Shown here: piece after piece, positions 26,418 through 34,930 of the stretch
Layout of the letters: each line of letters begins with the position of its first letter
Position numbering within the stretch: the first letter of the stretch is position 1
Position numbers and translations under genes: made by a program
Source of the DNA: Nitrospirota bacterium
Lineage (GTDB): Bacteria > Nitrospirota > JACRHL01
Assembly (NCBI GenBank): GCA_029881725.1
Contig: JAOUMB010000025.1
Coordinates: 1 to 38,539 of the forward strand
Direction of reading: 5' to 3'
Length of the DNA: 38,539 nucleotides
Notes under the pieces: model-generated
Told to the model about the DNA's origin: nothing
Databases searched by the model: none
The model's input: only the letters and a program-made list of their open reading frames with translations

Positions 26418-27884
26418 TCAGGCGCGCCGGGCCAGAACCCGGGCCACCAGCTCCGGATCCAGCCGCACCTGCAATACCTTTTCACCGGTAACCAGGGTCT
26501 GGCCTGGCTTGCCGCCCTTGGGACGGCGCACGTATTTGCGCGGAGTATAGATTACCTCCCCGCCCCCCTCCTGTTTCAGGCGGCTGAAGTGGGCCGCCAA
26601 CTGCGCCGCCTCCATCAGCGCCGCACCCGAATCCGCCCCCCGTCCATGCAGCACCACGTGCGCCCCCTGTACGTCCCGCGCGTGCAGCCACAGGTCTTTG
26701 CCGTTGGCCATGCGGAAGGTGAGCCGGTCATTTTCGGCACCGCTGCGCCCGACCCAGATCTGCCGCCCGTCCGATGCCATAAAGGTGCGCACGCCCGAGC
26801 CGCCCCCCCGCGACGGTTTTTCCGCCACCGGTGCGGCAGCCACGCCAACCCGCTCCAGCACCTCCCAGGGGACACCTCCCGCCGCCAGTTCATCGCGGGC
26901 CGCGGCCAGCCGGGCCACCTCCACCCGCGCCTCCGCAATGCGCCGGGTCAGCTGCGGCAGCCCCCGCCTGGCCTTCCGGACCCGTGCGAAGCGCACCGCG
27001 ATGTTCTCCTCCGGGGTCTTGTCCGGTGCCAGCGCAATCACCCGTTGCGGACAGCCGTCGGTAAACCAGTCGGTCACCGTCACCTGCGCCATGCCCCGCT
27101 TCAGCAGGTGCCGGTGACCGGACAGCAACTCCCCTTCGCGGCCAACCTCCTCCCACCCCTGCAACCGTGCAAGGTCCCCCTCCATATTGGCCAATCGCCG
27201 GGCCGTGCGCGCGCATTGCCGCTTCAGCCGGCGGGACACCTCGGTGCGGACCTCCTGCTCCGCGTGCGCCGCGATCCAGTGGGCGTAACAGGCTTCCAAC
27301 GCCGCCCCCTCCAGTGGCGAAGCGGATGACCCGAACGCACCGGCCTCCGTCTCCTCCGGCGCTTCCGGAGGCCGGTACGGTTGCCCGGTAACCAACCCTC
27401 GCGCCCCACCCGGTCCATACCAGGCCAGCACCCGACGGCGGTCGTCGAGTAACACCATGCGCCCCTGACGGAACAATTCCAGCACCAGCGTCGCCTGCCA
27501 CTCCGACTCCCCCTCCCCGTGCCGGGAAACCGTGACTTCCACCACCCGCCCGTTACCGGGAATAGAAACGGATACCAGCCGTGAAGGACGCATCAGGGAA
27601 CGGGCGCGCAGGGCAAATGGGCCGGGATCCGGGGGCGTCGGGGGCAGGTCCCCGGCCACGTGAAAACGGGCCAGTCCCGCCACCACCCCGGCCACCACAT
27701 CCACGTTGCGCCCCCGGTGACGCACCGTAAGCGCCAGGTGGTCCGGAAGCGGGCGCCGCACCTTCACTACCACGCCACCGGTGGCCAGACGGTTCACCGC
27801 ATCCACAGCACGGGCAATTTCGGCCACCGACATACCCCGCGGGGAATCCGGAAAAAGGTCGTTATTTTGATTGTCCACAGCCAT
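26418..27884 (-). CDS. rqcH: NFACT family protein (RqcH-like ribosome quality control factor)
   Basis: 488 residues, against roughly 550-580 in Bacillus RqcH. The NFACT-N domain (to about residue 210) contains VVVKVRRPLPDHLALTVRHRGR and a hydrophobic LVLELF-x-x-GRMVLLDD strand pair. A coiled-coil middle (residues about 215-350) and the NFACT-R domain follow, with SDGRQIWVGRSGAENDRLTF, KDLWLHARDVQGAHVVL and YTPRKYVRRPKGGKPGQ, which match the family closely. RqcH adds alanine tails to nascent chains on stalled 50S subunits. The Asp of the DR motif important in Bacillus (D97-R98) appears as Gly112-Arg113 in my alignment by eye. Starts ATG 27884 and ATG 27833 both lack a good ribosome site. Confidence 0.8.
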   Translation of the reverse strand: MAVDNQNNDLFPDSPRGMSVAEIARAVDAVNRLATGGVVVKVRRPLPDHLALTVRHRGRNVDVVAGVVAGLARFHVAGDLPPTPPDPGPFALRARSLMRPSRLVSVSIPGNGRVVEVTVSRHGEGESEWQATLVLELFRQGRMVLLDDRRRVLAWYGPGGARGLVTGQPYRPPEAPEETEAGAFGSSASPLEGAALEACYAHWIAAHAEQEVRTEVSRRLKRQCARTARRLANMEGDLARLQGWEEVGREGELLSGHRHLLKRGMAQVTVTDWFTDGCPQRVIALAPDKTPEENIAVRFARVRKARRGLPQLTRRIAEARVEVARLAAARDELAAGGVPWEVLERVGVAAAPVAEKPSRGGGSGVRTFMASDGRQIWVGRSGAENDRLTFRMANGKDLWLHARDVQGAHVVLHGRGADSGAALMEAAQLAAHFSRLKQEGGGEVIYTPRKYVRRPKGGKPGQTLVTGEKVLQVRLDPELVARVLARRA

Positions 27885-27888
27885 GTTG

Positions 27889-27900
27889 TTGCTTAAGCAA
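27889..27900 (-). promoter_or_regulatory. 12-bp palindrome at the NFACT gene start
   Basis: TTGCTTAAGCAA is a perfect palindrome ending five bases before ATG 27884, within the 231-base region between this gene and the divergent kinase genes. It could be an operator; if ATG 27833 is used it sits in the leader. The rest of 27885-28115 shows no convincing promoter and no supported gene. Confidence 0.25.
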
Positions 27901-28115
27901 ACGCCATTTTAAGCCGATATTCAGGGAAGCCGGGTGTGTCCGGCGGGAATATATGGAAACGGGCCATCCGCGACGACGGCCCCGGAGTAACAAAGCGAAG
28001 GATCGCGGTGGTTCCCTAAATCCGGCCTCATGATACCGGTCGCGAGGGACACGGAGATAGGGCCACCACCTCGTACCCCGGAAGCCATTCATTTTCAAGA
28101 TAGATCAAGAAACCC

Positions 28116-29642
28116 ATGACGCTGTTTGCCAGACTGACCACTTCCCTCACGATTTCCGCGGCTGCCGGAGCGACCGCCCTGATGTTGCTGACCTCGGGAC
28201 ACCTGCCGTTCGGGGTAGGTGGCCTGCTTGTGGCAGGGCTGCTGTTGGCCAGCACGGCGGGTCTGGCCCGCTGGGCGATCCGTCCGCTGCAACAGTACAT
28301 CCGCCCGCTCGGAAGACGCGCCACCGACCCGTGGCAGGACGTGCCCAACCGGGCCGGAGAGGCGTGGGAGCTGTTGATGGCCCACGTGCAACAGGGCTCC
28401 GGCCGGCCCCATTGGCCGGATGGGGGACTGCCGGGGAACCCGGTGCTGTCCTGCCTGTTCCGTGCCGCCACCGCCGATTCCCCCGGCCAGTCCCACGAGG
28501 TGTTCATGAGCCGCTTTTTCGCGGACTGGATCAGCGACGGCACCCTGCGCGCGGTGGCGCTGGTGCAGGGGCCCCGCCATTCGGTCTCCTTTTTGCCGCA
28601 CTGCCCTCCGGGCCAGCGCCCGCTGCATCGGGAGGATATTCCATCCGCGCTGCGCAAACTTCCCGCCACCGCCACCCGGCCACGGGTGGAGACCACCGGC
28701 AACGCCGTATGGGCGGCATTTCCCGTCGGTCCGGCCCCGGCCCATCCCGGCGCCCACGTGGGCGGTGGCGCCCGCAGCCTAATCGTGGCTTGGCCGCCGG
28801 AGCACCGCATCGACGTCCAGGAAATGGTGGGATTGGCCACCGCCGCGCGCTACATCGGCACCCGCGGCACGCCGCTCCATCATTCGCAACCCACCACCTC
28901 CAACGGCATCGAGCCACCCGATCTGCAGGCCAGCCTGCTCTCCTATCTGGGCAACCAGATGCACGACCTGGTGGGCGAGGTGGAGCAGTTCTGCACCGCC
29001 ATGCAGGACGCTGCCCGCCCGGATGCCGACGCGGTCCCACAGGCCCTGCTGGCCCGTGGCCGCCGGTTGCAGGAACGCTTTGGAGAAATTTTCCACGCGG
29101 TGGACGACGGCTGGCTTCCGGCCCGCGCCACCCCGTGCCCGATTCACGTCCCGTCCCTCATCGAGCAGGTGGCCCTGCCTTATGAGGATGCCTTGGAAAC
29201 CGGCCAGATCGGCCTGCGCTGTGACGCCCATGGCGCCGAGGACCCGGTAACCACCGACCCGGTGGCCCTGGCCGCCATCATGGACGTGCTGATTTCCAAC
29301 GCGGTGCGCTTCACCCCCGACCACGGCCGCATCGCCGTGCGGGTCTCCCGGCAAGGCCGGGACGGCCAACTGGTAATCGCCGTGCGCGACTCCGGCCCCG
29401 GCATCTCCGGTGAAAGCGTCGACCATCTGGGCGAACCGTTTTATCAGGGCCGGGAGCAGGCCTTCCGGCTGGAAACCGGCAAGGGGCTGGGGCTGGCTCT
29501 GGCCCAGCGGCTGGCCCACCGCATGGGCGGCACCCTGGACGCCGCCGGCTCCGACGGCAAAGGCAGCACCTTCGTCCTCCGTATTCCCCTCGCCACCCCG
29601 GCGCCCGCTATGCGCCCGGCGACCCTGGAACAGACGGTCTGA
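28116..29642 (+). CDS. membrane histidine kinase with intact ATPase and weak phospho-acceptor box
   Basis: 508 residues. Two N-terminal helices (about 9-27 and 31-53) with almost no periplasmic loop are followed by a GAF-like region (about 115-255) that is not clearly assigned. The dimerisation box reads YLGNQMHDLVGEVEQF; His283 lines up with the usual acceptor, but the following R-x-P-L of HisKA is missing. The ATPase domain is complete: ISNAVRF with Asn395, DSGPGIS with Asp425, and GKGLGLALAQRL. It is probably an active ATP-binding kinase with limited autophosphorylation. Its stop lies 4 bases before the next kinase gene, so the two are made together. No response regulator gene is adjacent. 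Confidence 0.85.
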   Translation: MTLFARLTTSLTISAAAGATALMLLTSGHLPFGVGGLLVAGLLLASTAGLARWAIRPLQQYIRPLGRRATDPWQDVPNRAGEAWELLMAHVQQGSGRPHWPDGGLPGNPVLSCLFRAATADSPGQSHEVFMSRFFADWISDGTLRAVALVQGPRHSVSFLPHCPPGQRPLHREDIPSALRKLPATATRPRVETTGNAVWAAFPVGPAPAHPGAHVGGGARSLIVAWPPEHRIDVQEMVGLATAARYIGTRGTPLHHSQPTTSNGIEPPDLQASLLSYLGNQMHDLVGEVEQFCTAMQDAARPDADAVPQALLARGRRLQERFGEIFHAVDDGWLPARATPCPIHVPSLIEQVALPYEDALETGQIGLRCDAHGAEDPVTTDPVALAAIMDVLISNAVRFTPDHGRIAVRVSRQGRDGQLVIAVRDSGPGISGESVDHLGEPFYQGREQAFRLETGKGLGLALAQRLAHRMGGTLDAAGSDGKGSTFVLRIPLATPAPAMRPATLEQTV

Positions 29643-29646
29643 GCCG

Positions 29647-30711
29647 ATGGATTTTCGCCCCCGGTTTCACATGCGCGGCCAACCGGGCCCGCCACCGGCC
29701 AGCATCCACGCGGAGGAAACCACCGCCCAGCGGTTGCAGGCGGTTCTTTCCGATGTAAGCGAGCGCTGCGGCGCGGACGCGGGGGTACTGCTGGGACACG
29801 AAGCGGACGGCTGGCGTCTGCTGGGGGTCAGCGGCGCGGCCACCCGCATGCGGGTCGGCAGCATGTTTTCCTTCGACCAGAACCCTTCTCTGTCCCCCAT
29901 CTTTGCAGATGAGCGCCCCCCGATGCCCACCGTGGAGCCGTTCATCGAAGCCCTGGGACCCATTGCGCTGGGGGATGCCATTCATTGCCCCATCGGCACC
30001 AGTGATGGACTGGCCGGCATGCTCTGCCTGTATACCGCCTGGAGCCGCCCGTTCCAGCCCGAGCGGGCGGATCTGGCCACGAAAGGGGCGGAACTGGTGG
30101 CCGCCCTGTTGGCCGAAACCGCTCTCCCCCCGTCCGGGGACGATCAGGATCCCACCTCCATCCTGTCCCTGGCGGTGTCGCTGCTGAACCACGACATGCG
30201 CTCACCCATTCATGCCATTCTCGGATTTTCCGAACTGCTGGCCACCCGCGACGGCGCCAGCCAGGACGAAATTCGCTATACCGCCACCATCCGCGAGGGG
30301 GGTGAACAGATGTCCCGGCAACTGGATCAGGTGGTGGGGTTGATGCGCCTGATCCTCGGCGAGACGCGCCCCGCGCCGGCCCCGACCCCGCTGGTCAGGG
30401 TGCTGGACGACCTGCCCTGCACCCAGGTTCCCAAACTGACCGTATTGTGGGATGCCGCGCTGGTGCGCACCGCGCTCATCGACCTGCTGGATTACACCGA
30501 AACCGCGGGCACCGGCCGCAATCTGACGGCTTCCTCCGGCGAGGGACGGGTATACCTGACCATCGGCCAGACGCCCCAAGCTCCGGAGCCGGTAGGGCTG
30601 GGTTTTCGAAGTGCCGGAGTGCAACGCGCCCGCCAGTTGATCGACCTGCACGGAGGCACCCTGCAATCCGATGCCAGCGGGTTCGGTTTCACCATCATCC
30701 TTCCGGTCTAG
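29647..30711 (+). CDS. GAF-domain histidine kinase with intact acceptor box and degenerate ATPase
   Basis: 354 residues from ATG 29647; longer in-frame openings only shadow the upstream gene. A GAF domain spans about 20-165 (RCGADAGVLLGHEADGWRLLGVSG, CPIGTSDGLAGMLCLYT). The HisKA box NHDMRSPIHAILGFSELL is textbook, with His182 as acceptor. The ATPase domain is damaged: the N-box Asn is replaced by Tyr283 (LLDYTET), the D-x-G-x-G loop is missing, and the GLGL loop is reduced to VGLGFRSAG; only the last strands (LIDLHGGTLQSDASGFGFTIILP) look normal. It should not bind ATP well, and may be phosphorylated by the preceding kinase. No membrane segment is present. Its stop shares the bases CTAG with the convergent fabH stop. 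Confidence 0.85.
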   Translation: MDFRPRFHMRGQPGPPPASIHAEETTAQRLQAVLSDVSERCGADAGVLLGHEADGWRLLGVSGAATRMRVGSMFSFDQNPSLSPIFADERPPMPTVEPFIEALGPIALGDAIHCPIGTSDGLAGMLCLYTAWSRPFQPERADLATKGAELVAALLAETALPPSGDDQDPTSILSLAVSLLNHDMRSPIHAILGFSELLATRDGASQDEIRYTATIREGGEQMSRQLDQVVGLMRLILGETRPAPAPTPLVRVLDDLPCTQVPKLTVLWDAALVRTALIDLLDYTETAGTGRNLTASSGEGRVYLTIGQTPQAPEPVGLGFRSAGVQRARQLIDLHGGTLQSDASGFGFTIILPV

Positions 30712-31736
30712 GGCAGCACCTCACCGCCCCGCCATTCCAGGCAGCATGCCCCCCAGGTAAGCCCCCCTCCAAAGGTCGCCAGAAGCGCCGTATCACCCGC
30801 TTGCAGCCTGCCTTCCGCCAGCGCGGCTCCAAGGGTGATGGGCAGGGAGGCGGAGGAGGTGTTTCCATACCGCTCCAGGGTGGTGCAGATGCGCTCCCGG
30901 GAAATCCCCAACCGCTTGGCCACCGCTTCCAGAATGCGTAGATTGGCCTGATGGAACACGAAACAGGCCACGTCGTCCATGCCGATCCCGCCCCGCTCCA
31001 GTTCCGCGCGCACGATTTCCGAAAAGCGGCTGACGGCGGTGCGGAACAGGGGGATTCCGTCCATTTTCAAGCTGTGCTCCCCGGCCGCCACCGTGGCGTG
31101 GGTAAGCGGCTTGCGGGAGCCCCCCGCGGGCATGTGCACATAGGCCCAGCGGCTGCCGTCGGTGCGCAGGGTGATCGGTCCCACCCGGCCGCCGGCCAGG
31201 GTACCGTGGGGGTCCGCATCCACCAGCGCGGCACCGGCGCCGTCTCCGAACAGAATTGCGGTGGACGGATCCCGCAGATCCAGAAAGCGGCTTTTTACGT
31301 CAGCGGAGATCACCAGCACCCGGCGTGCATCGCCGGTGCGAATCGCCGCCCGCGCCATGGACAGGGCGGCCAGAAATCCGGTGCAGGAGGCAAACACATC
31401 CATGGCCCCGCCACCCCGCAGACCCAGCGCGTGCTGAACCAGACAGGCGGTGGATGGAAACGCCATATCCGGCGAGGTGGTGGAGAGCAGCACCCGATCC
31501 ACCGTGGACGGATCAATCCCGGTTTCCTTGAACAGACGCTGGGCGGCCAGGGCCCCCAGGGTGGCGGTGGACTGTTCCGGCGGCGCCCAGCGGCGCGCAT
31601 GGATGCCGGTGCGGTGCACGATGTCGGCCACGTCAATGCCCAGCCGGGTCGCCAGCTCCTCGCTGGTGACCTCCGGATCCGGCACATACCACGCCGCCCA
31701 TCGCAATACCGCCCCGGGAGGCGTTACGCAATTCAT
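30708..31736 (-). CDS. fabH: beta-ketoacyl-ACP synthase III (FabH-like)
   Basis: 342 residues with the thiolase fold. The catalytic triad is complete: Cys118 in VFASCTGFLAAL, His262 in FHQANLRIL, and Asn292 in RYGNTSSASLP. GDGAGAALV and the closing FGGGLTWGA also match. FabH condenses acyl-CoA with malonyl-ACP to start type II fatty acid synthesis. The gene is not followed by fabD, fabG or acpP and not preceded by plsX, so it may be a second, specialised KAS III; this is not decidable here. The ATG at 31736 has no clear ribosome site. The region 31737-31830 before it contains two near-copies of AGCCGGT-x-AACCAG but no terminator with a T tract. Confidence 0.9.
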   Translation of the reverse strand: MNCVTPPGAVLRWAAWYVPDPEVTSEELATRLGIDVADIVHRTGIHARRWAPPEQSTATLGALAAQRLFKETGIDPSTVDRVLLSTTSPDMAFPSTACLVQHALGLRGGGAMDVFASCTGFLAALSMARAAIRTGDARRVLVISADVKSRFLDLRDPSTAILFGDGAGAALVDADPHGTLAGGRVGPITLRTDGSRWAYVHMPAGGSRKPLTHATVAAGEHSLKMDGIPLFRTAVSRFSEIVRAELERGGIGMDDVACFVFHQANLRILEAVAKRLGISRERICTTLERYGNTSSASLPITLGAALAEGRLQAGDTALLATFGGGLTWGACCLEWRGGEVLP

Positions 31737-31830
31737 GCGGGAATTTTAGGCGTCGGCGGGGAGCCGGTCAACCAGCAACAGAAAGCCGGTTAACCAGGGT
31801 CGGGCAGGTGCCATCGACCCCGGAGTGAAA

Positions 31831-32751
31831 TCAGACGCACACCTGCAGGGCGCGCTGAGAGGCCGTCAGACGCACGGCTTCCAACGGCTCGTCGATGACG
31901 GACTCCCACCGGTCGGTGCGCAGCAGAATCTCCTCCATCAACCGCGCATGCATGCCGTGCCCGGCCCGGTTGGCGATCAGGTGGCCCCACAGGGGACGCC
32001 CGAGCAGCGCCAGGTCGCCGACCAGATCCAGCACCTTGTGCCGCACCATCTCGTCGTCAAAACGCAATCCGCCCGGGTTCAGCACCCCCTCGTCACCCAC
32101 GGCCACCGCATTGTCCAGGGACGCGCCCCGGGCCAGTCCAGCGGACTGCATCCTGGCCACTTCGTGGGCAAAGCCGAAGGTACGCGCAGCGGCGATCTCC
32201 TTTTCGAAGGTTTCCGGGGTGACCTTCATGTGGAAGTGCTGACGACCGATGGCCAGGTGCTCAAAATCGATGGCGTAATCCACCTGCAGACCTGGCTGCA
32301 CGCTGGGGAGCAATTCAATCCACTTGTCTCCGTCGGCCACGCGGATCGGCTGGGTGATGCGGATCACCCGGCGGGCCTTCGGCTGCTCCACCAGGCCGGC
32401 CTGCAACAGCCCCTCCACAAAGGGGCGGGCGCTGCCATCCATGACCGGAACCTCGGGACCGTCGAGCCACAACTCGGCATTGTCCACTCCCAGTCCGGAC
32501 AGGGCGGCCAGCAGGTGTTCCACCGTGTGCAGGCGCAGATCGCCGGACCCCAGGGAGGTGGCATAGGAAGTGGTCTGGATGTTTGCGTGGTGGGCGTCGA
32601 TCACAACCGGCTCCGCGCCGGGGCGCCCGACCACGAAGCGCAGGCCGGCATCCACCGGCGCGGGACGCACCGACAGGGTGACCGACGCGCCGGTGTGCAG
32701 GCCGACTCCGGTAAAACGAGCTTCCTTGCTGACCGTGTTCTGATACGACAT
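31831..32751 (-). CDS. lpxC: UDP-3-O-acyl-N-acetylglucosamine deacetylase
   Basis: 306 residues. This is the committed zinc-dependent step of lipid A synthesis, so the cell has a Gram-negative outer membrane. The Zn ligands are His79 (VEHLLAAL), His238 and Asp242 (MVRHKVLDLVGDLAL); Glu78 and His265 (RAGHGMHA) fit the catalytic pair. The family start NTVSKEARFTGVGLHTG is intact. AAGGAGA lies 7 bases before the ATG. In many genomes lpxC follows ftsZ; here it stands alone, facing a DUF4388 gene. An extended -10 box TGGTATAAA lies about 130 bases upstream. Confidence 0.97.
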   Translation of the reverse strand: MSYQNTVSKEARFTGVGLHTGASVTLSVRPAPVDAGLRFVVGRPGAEPVVIDAHHANIQTTSYATSLGSGDLRLHTVEHLLAALSGLGVDNAELWLDGPEVPVMDGSARPFVEGLLQAGLVEQPKARRVIRITQPIRVADGDKWIELLPSVQPGLQVDYAIDFEHLAIGRQHFHMKVTPETFEKEIAAARTFGFAHEVARMQSAGLARGASLDNAVAVGDEGVLNPGGLRFDDEMVRHKVLDLVGDLALLGRPLWGHLIANRAGHGMHARLMEEILLRTDRWESVIDEPLEAVRLTASQRALQVCV

Positions 32752-33071
32752 CCCTGGTCTCCTTCCGCTGCCTCCGGCAGCCCGGAGCGGCCTGCGCTCC
32801 GAAAAATTTCACTGTACCGGCCTGTATTCACACCACCCACACGGGGTTGCGCCGGCCAGCAAGCGCACAATCAAGCAATCTTTATACCAATCGCGTTATT
32901 TGCCACATCACATTCATAACTGATTGTTTTTAAAGGGCGGTGTTGTGGCCGAATGGAACCGAAGGCACCGCACACCCCCGCCATTTCGGGACAATTCCAC
33001 CCGCACACCCCTCCGTGCGGGTGGAAAACACCCACCACCACCCGTTGACGATCCGACCCGGTAGGGCAATA
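32752..33071. promoter_or_regulatory. divergent control region between lpxC and the DUF4388 gene
   Basis: For lpxC (-), TGGTATAAA (complement of 32881-32889) is an extended -10 box. For the + strand gene, TTGACG (33045-33050) and AATAAT (33068-33073) are each 5/6 to consensus at 17 bases, so transcription would begin near 33080. Between them lies a perfect 12-base inverted repeat, TTCCACCCGCAC (32995-33006) with GTGCGGGTGGAA (33015-33026) around an 8-base loop, without a T tract on either strand. No gene is supported here. Confidence 0.5.
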
Positions 33072-33584
33072 ATGCCGTGGATGAGCGACGCACCCGAAAA
33101 TGAAATTGCCGACAGCGGCGAACTGGGCAACCTGCCCCTGACCTATATCCTCGAGCACTTCATCGAGAAAAAGGTTACCGGAACCCTCGCGGTCCACCAG
33201 GACGCGGTGGTGAAGGCCGTGTTCCTGCGCAAGGGCGAGGTGGTATTCGCCACCTCCACCTACAAGCAGGACCGTCTGGGGGAAGTATTGGTGCGTCAGG
33301 GCATCATCTCGGGGGAGGCGCATCTGGCCGCCACCCGATCCATGCAGCAGACCGGCAAGCGCGAAGGGGAAACCCTGGTCGACATGGGAGTATTGACCCC
33401 CAAACGGCTGTTCGAGGTGCTCAAGATTCAGGTGGAGGAGATCATCCTCTCCATCTTTCTTTGGGACAAGGGCAAGTACCAGTTCATGCCGGGGCGCATC
33501 CCCGGACACATCGTGCCGTTGCCGATCCGCATGGACCAACTCCTGCCGCGCGCCCTCGACATGCTGAGCGGCCACCGGCCGTAA
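33072..33584 (+). CDS. DUF4388 (PATAN-like) domain protein
   Basis: 170 residues. The DUF4388 domain begins near residue 15 with the pattern GNLPLTYILEHFIEKKVTGTLAVHQDAVVKAVFLRKGEVVFATS, which is typical of small signalling-associated modules. A second helical part (LGEVLVRQGII, LVDMGVLTPKRLFEVLKIQVEEIILSIFLWDKGKYQFMPG) continues the family architecture. DUF4388 proteins often act as adaptors in two-component or GTPase signalling, but no function is proven for this form. ATG 33072 has a weak AGGG site. If the promoter above it is real, ATG 33081 would be used on a nearly leaderless message. It ends convergent with the DUF2232 gene. Confidence 0.75.
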   Translation: MPWMSDAPENEIADSGELGNLPLTYILEHFIEKKVTGTLAVHQDAVVKAVFLRKGEVVFATSTYKQDRLGEVLVRQGIISGEAHLAATRSMQQTGKREGETLVDMGVLTPKRLFEVLKIQVEEIILSIFLWDKGKYQFMPGRIPGHIVPLPIRMDQLLPRALDMLSGHRP

Positions 33585-33630
33585 CGCCCCCTCGGTTTTT
33601 TTGGGTGGGCCGAACGGCCCCGGTGGCGCC

Positions 33631-34599
33631 TCAGCTTTCCGCCGGCGGTTCCTGCGGTGCGGGGGGAGGCATATTCTCCGGGCGCACCCGACGGGTGTCG
33701 GTCCGCATATCCAGCACCCCCAGTACGGTAAGCAGCAAAACCAGAACCGGCTGAATCAGCAGAACCGCATAAAATGCCACCTGCAGCGCCGGATGGATGT
33801 CGCGCTCCGCGAACTGCCAGGCCACCACCGCCCACCCCTGGAGCGCATACACCAGCACCAGTACCCCCAGCACGTTGCCCCCGACAACCAGCGCCTCCAG
33901 CGGAACCGAAATCCCCATCGCTCCCAGAGCGACCGGCACCCCCGCTGCAATCAGCACCCACACCCAGCCGTCCGGCAGGTACCACTCCAGCAGGGGCGGC
34001 AGATCCCCCACCACCGGATGGGGGTTCCGGGTAAAGAAGTTGCGCACGATCAACAGGGAGGCCGCGCCCAGCATGATGCCGGTCCACATGAACGTAATCG
34101 GCGCGAACAGGTACAGGGTGCGGGCGATTTCCGCCGCGTTTTCCCGCAGCATCGCTAACGCCGGGTCACCGGGCTTGACAGTCTGATACTGGGCGATAAT
34201 GCCGTCAACAAAGCCACCGCTCCACGCCTTCATGCCGCCGGGAACGGCGACCTCGAACGCCCCCAGGGTGGCCCCGGTCACCAGCACGGCAATGCCGCCC
34301 ACCACCAGTTCCGGCCGCCAGCGGAAGGCCATGCCGCGCGCAATCAGGAGGGCGGGCACCGCCGCCGAAACCAGAAAAGCGGCCGCCGACCCACCGCCGC
34401 CAAGCAGCCATTGGAAGGCCGCACCGGCCGCCACCGCCCCCAGCAGCACCGGTTCGCCACGCCGCAGGCACAGCACCGCGAGGGGGGCCGGGGCGAACAG
34501 CGCCAACGGCATCCCCACCGGCCACAGCACGCGCACGGCGGAAAACAGCAGCAGAGAAAGAAAAAGGGACGCGGCCGCTTCCAGCCACGTCCCTTGCAT
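33631..34599 (-). CDS. DUF2232 (YybS-like) polytopic membrane protein
   Basis: 322 residues with about eight hydrophobic segments, starting with a helix at residues 8-27 and ending in a Pro-rich tail. ARTLYLFAPITFMWTGIMLGAASLLIVRNFF and LLEWYLPDGWVWVLIAAGV fit DUF2232, and the location directly after rpsR is the family's classical position. Function is unknown; it is usually found between rpsR and rplI. Here rplI is missing: the next gene is convergent. It lies 32 bases behind rpsR. Ribosome region GGACAGGAA sits very close to the ATG. Confidence 0.8.
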   Translation of the reverse strand: MQGTWLEAAASLFLSLLLFSAVRVLWPVGMPLALFAPAPLAVLCLRRGEPVLLGAVAAGAAFQWLLGGGGSAAAFLVSAAVPALLIARGMAFRWRPELVVGGIAVLVTGATLGAFEVAVPGGMKAWSGGFVDGIIAQYQTVKPGDPALAMLRENAAEIARTLYLFAPITFMWTGIMLGAASLLIVRNFFTRNPHPVVGDLPPLLEWYLPDGWVWVLIAAGVPVALGAMGISVPLEALVVGGNVLGVLVLVYALQGWAVVAWQFAERDIHPALQVAFYAVLLIQPVLVLLLTVLGVLDMRTDTRRVRPENMPPPAPQEPPAES

Positions 34600-34631
34600 T
34601 TCCTGTCCGCCGGATGAAGAAACCGGCTCGC

Positions 34632-34862
34632 TCAGACCGGCAACTCCTTGAACGCGATCAGGGCGATGTTACGCGCCTGCTTGATCGCGGTGGTCAGCTG
34701 CCGCTGGTGCGGCGCGCAGGTTCCGGAAACCCGGCTGGGGATGATTTTGCCCCGCTCGGTGATGAAGCGGCGCACGGTCGCCACGTCCTTGTAGTCGATA
34801 TGCTCCACCTTGTCCACGCAAAAGCGGCATACCCGCTTGCGCATTGCACTTCCACGCATCAT
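34632..34862 (-). CDS. rpsR: 30S ribosomal protein S18
   Basis: 76 residues. [40 protein letters not shown] and [19 protein letters not shown] are the diagnostic S18 stretches. Cys12 and Cys15 make a CxxC pair; S18 proteins come with and without this zinc-type pair. ATG 34862 follows AGGAAA at a good distance; an internal ATG six codons later is possible. S18 pairs with S6, encoded by rpsF in the same operon, on the 30S platform. Confidence 0.97.
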   Translation of the reverse strand: MMRGSAMRKRVCRFCVDKVEHIDYKDVATVRRFITERGKIIPSRVSGTCAPHQRQLTTAIKQARNIALIAFKELPV

Positions 34863-34930
34863 GGCTGATTTTCCTATTCCTCGAAATTCGTTAAACGCTT
34901 AGAAACCCGGATCCCGGGACGCAGCACCCG

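Noticed and set aside
27862-28098. 78-codon - strand frame upstream of the NFACT gene
   Set aside because: Runs into the NFACT start in another frame, without a ribosome site and with an Arg-rich, unstructured composition.
33585-33630. Seven-T run after the DUF4388 gene as a terminator
   Set aside because: The nearest stem (CGGCC-ACC-GGCCG) ends about 12 bases before the T run, so it is not a standard intrinsic terminator.
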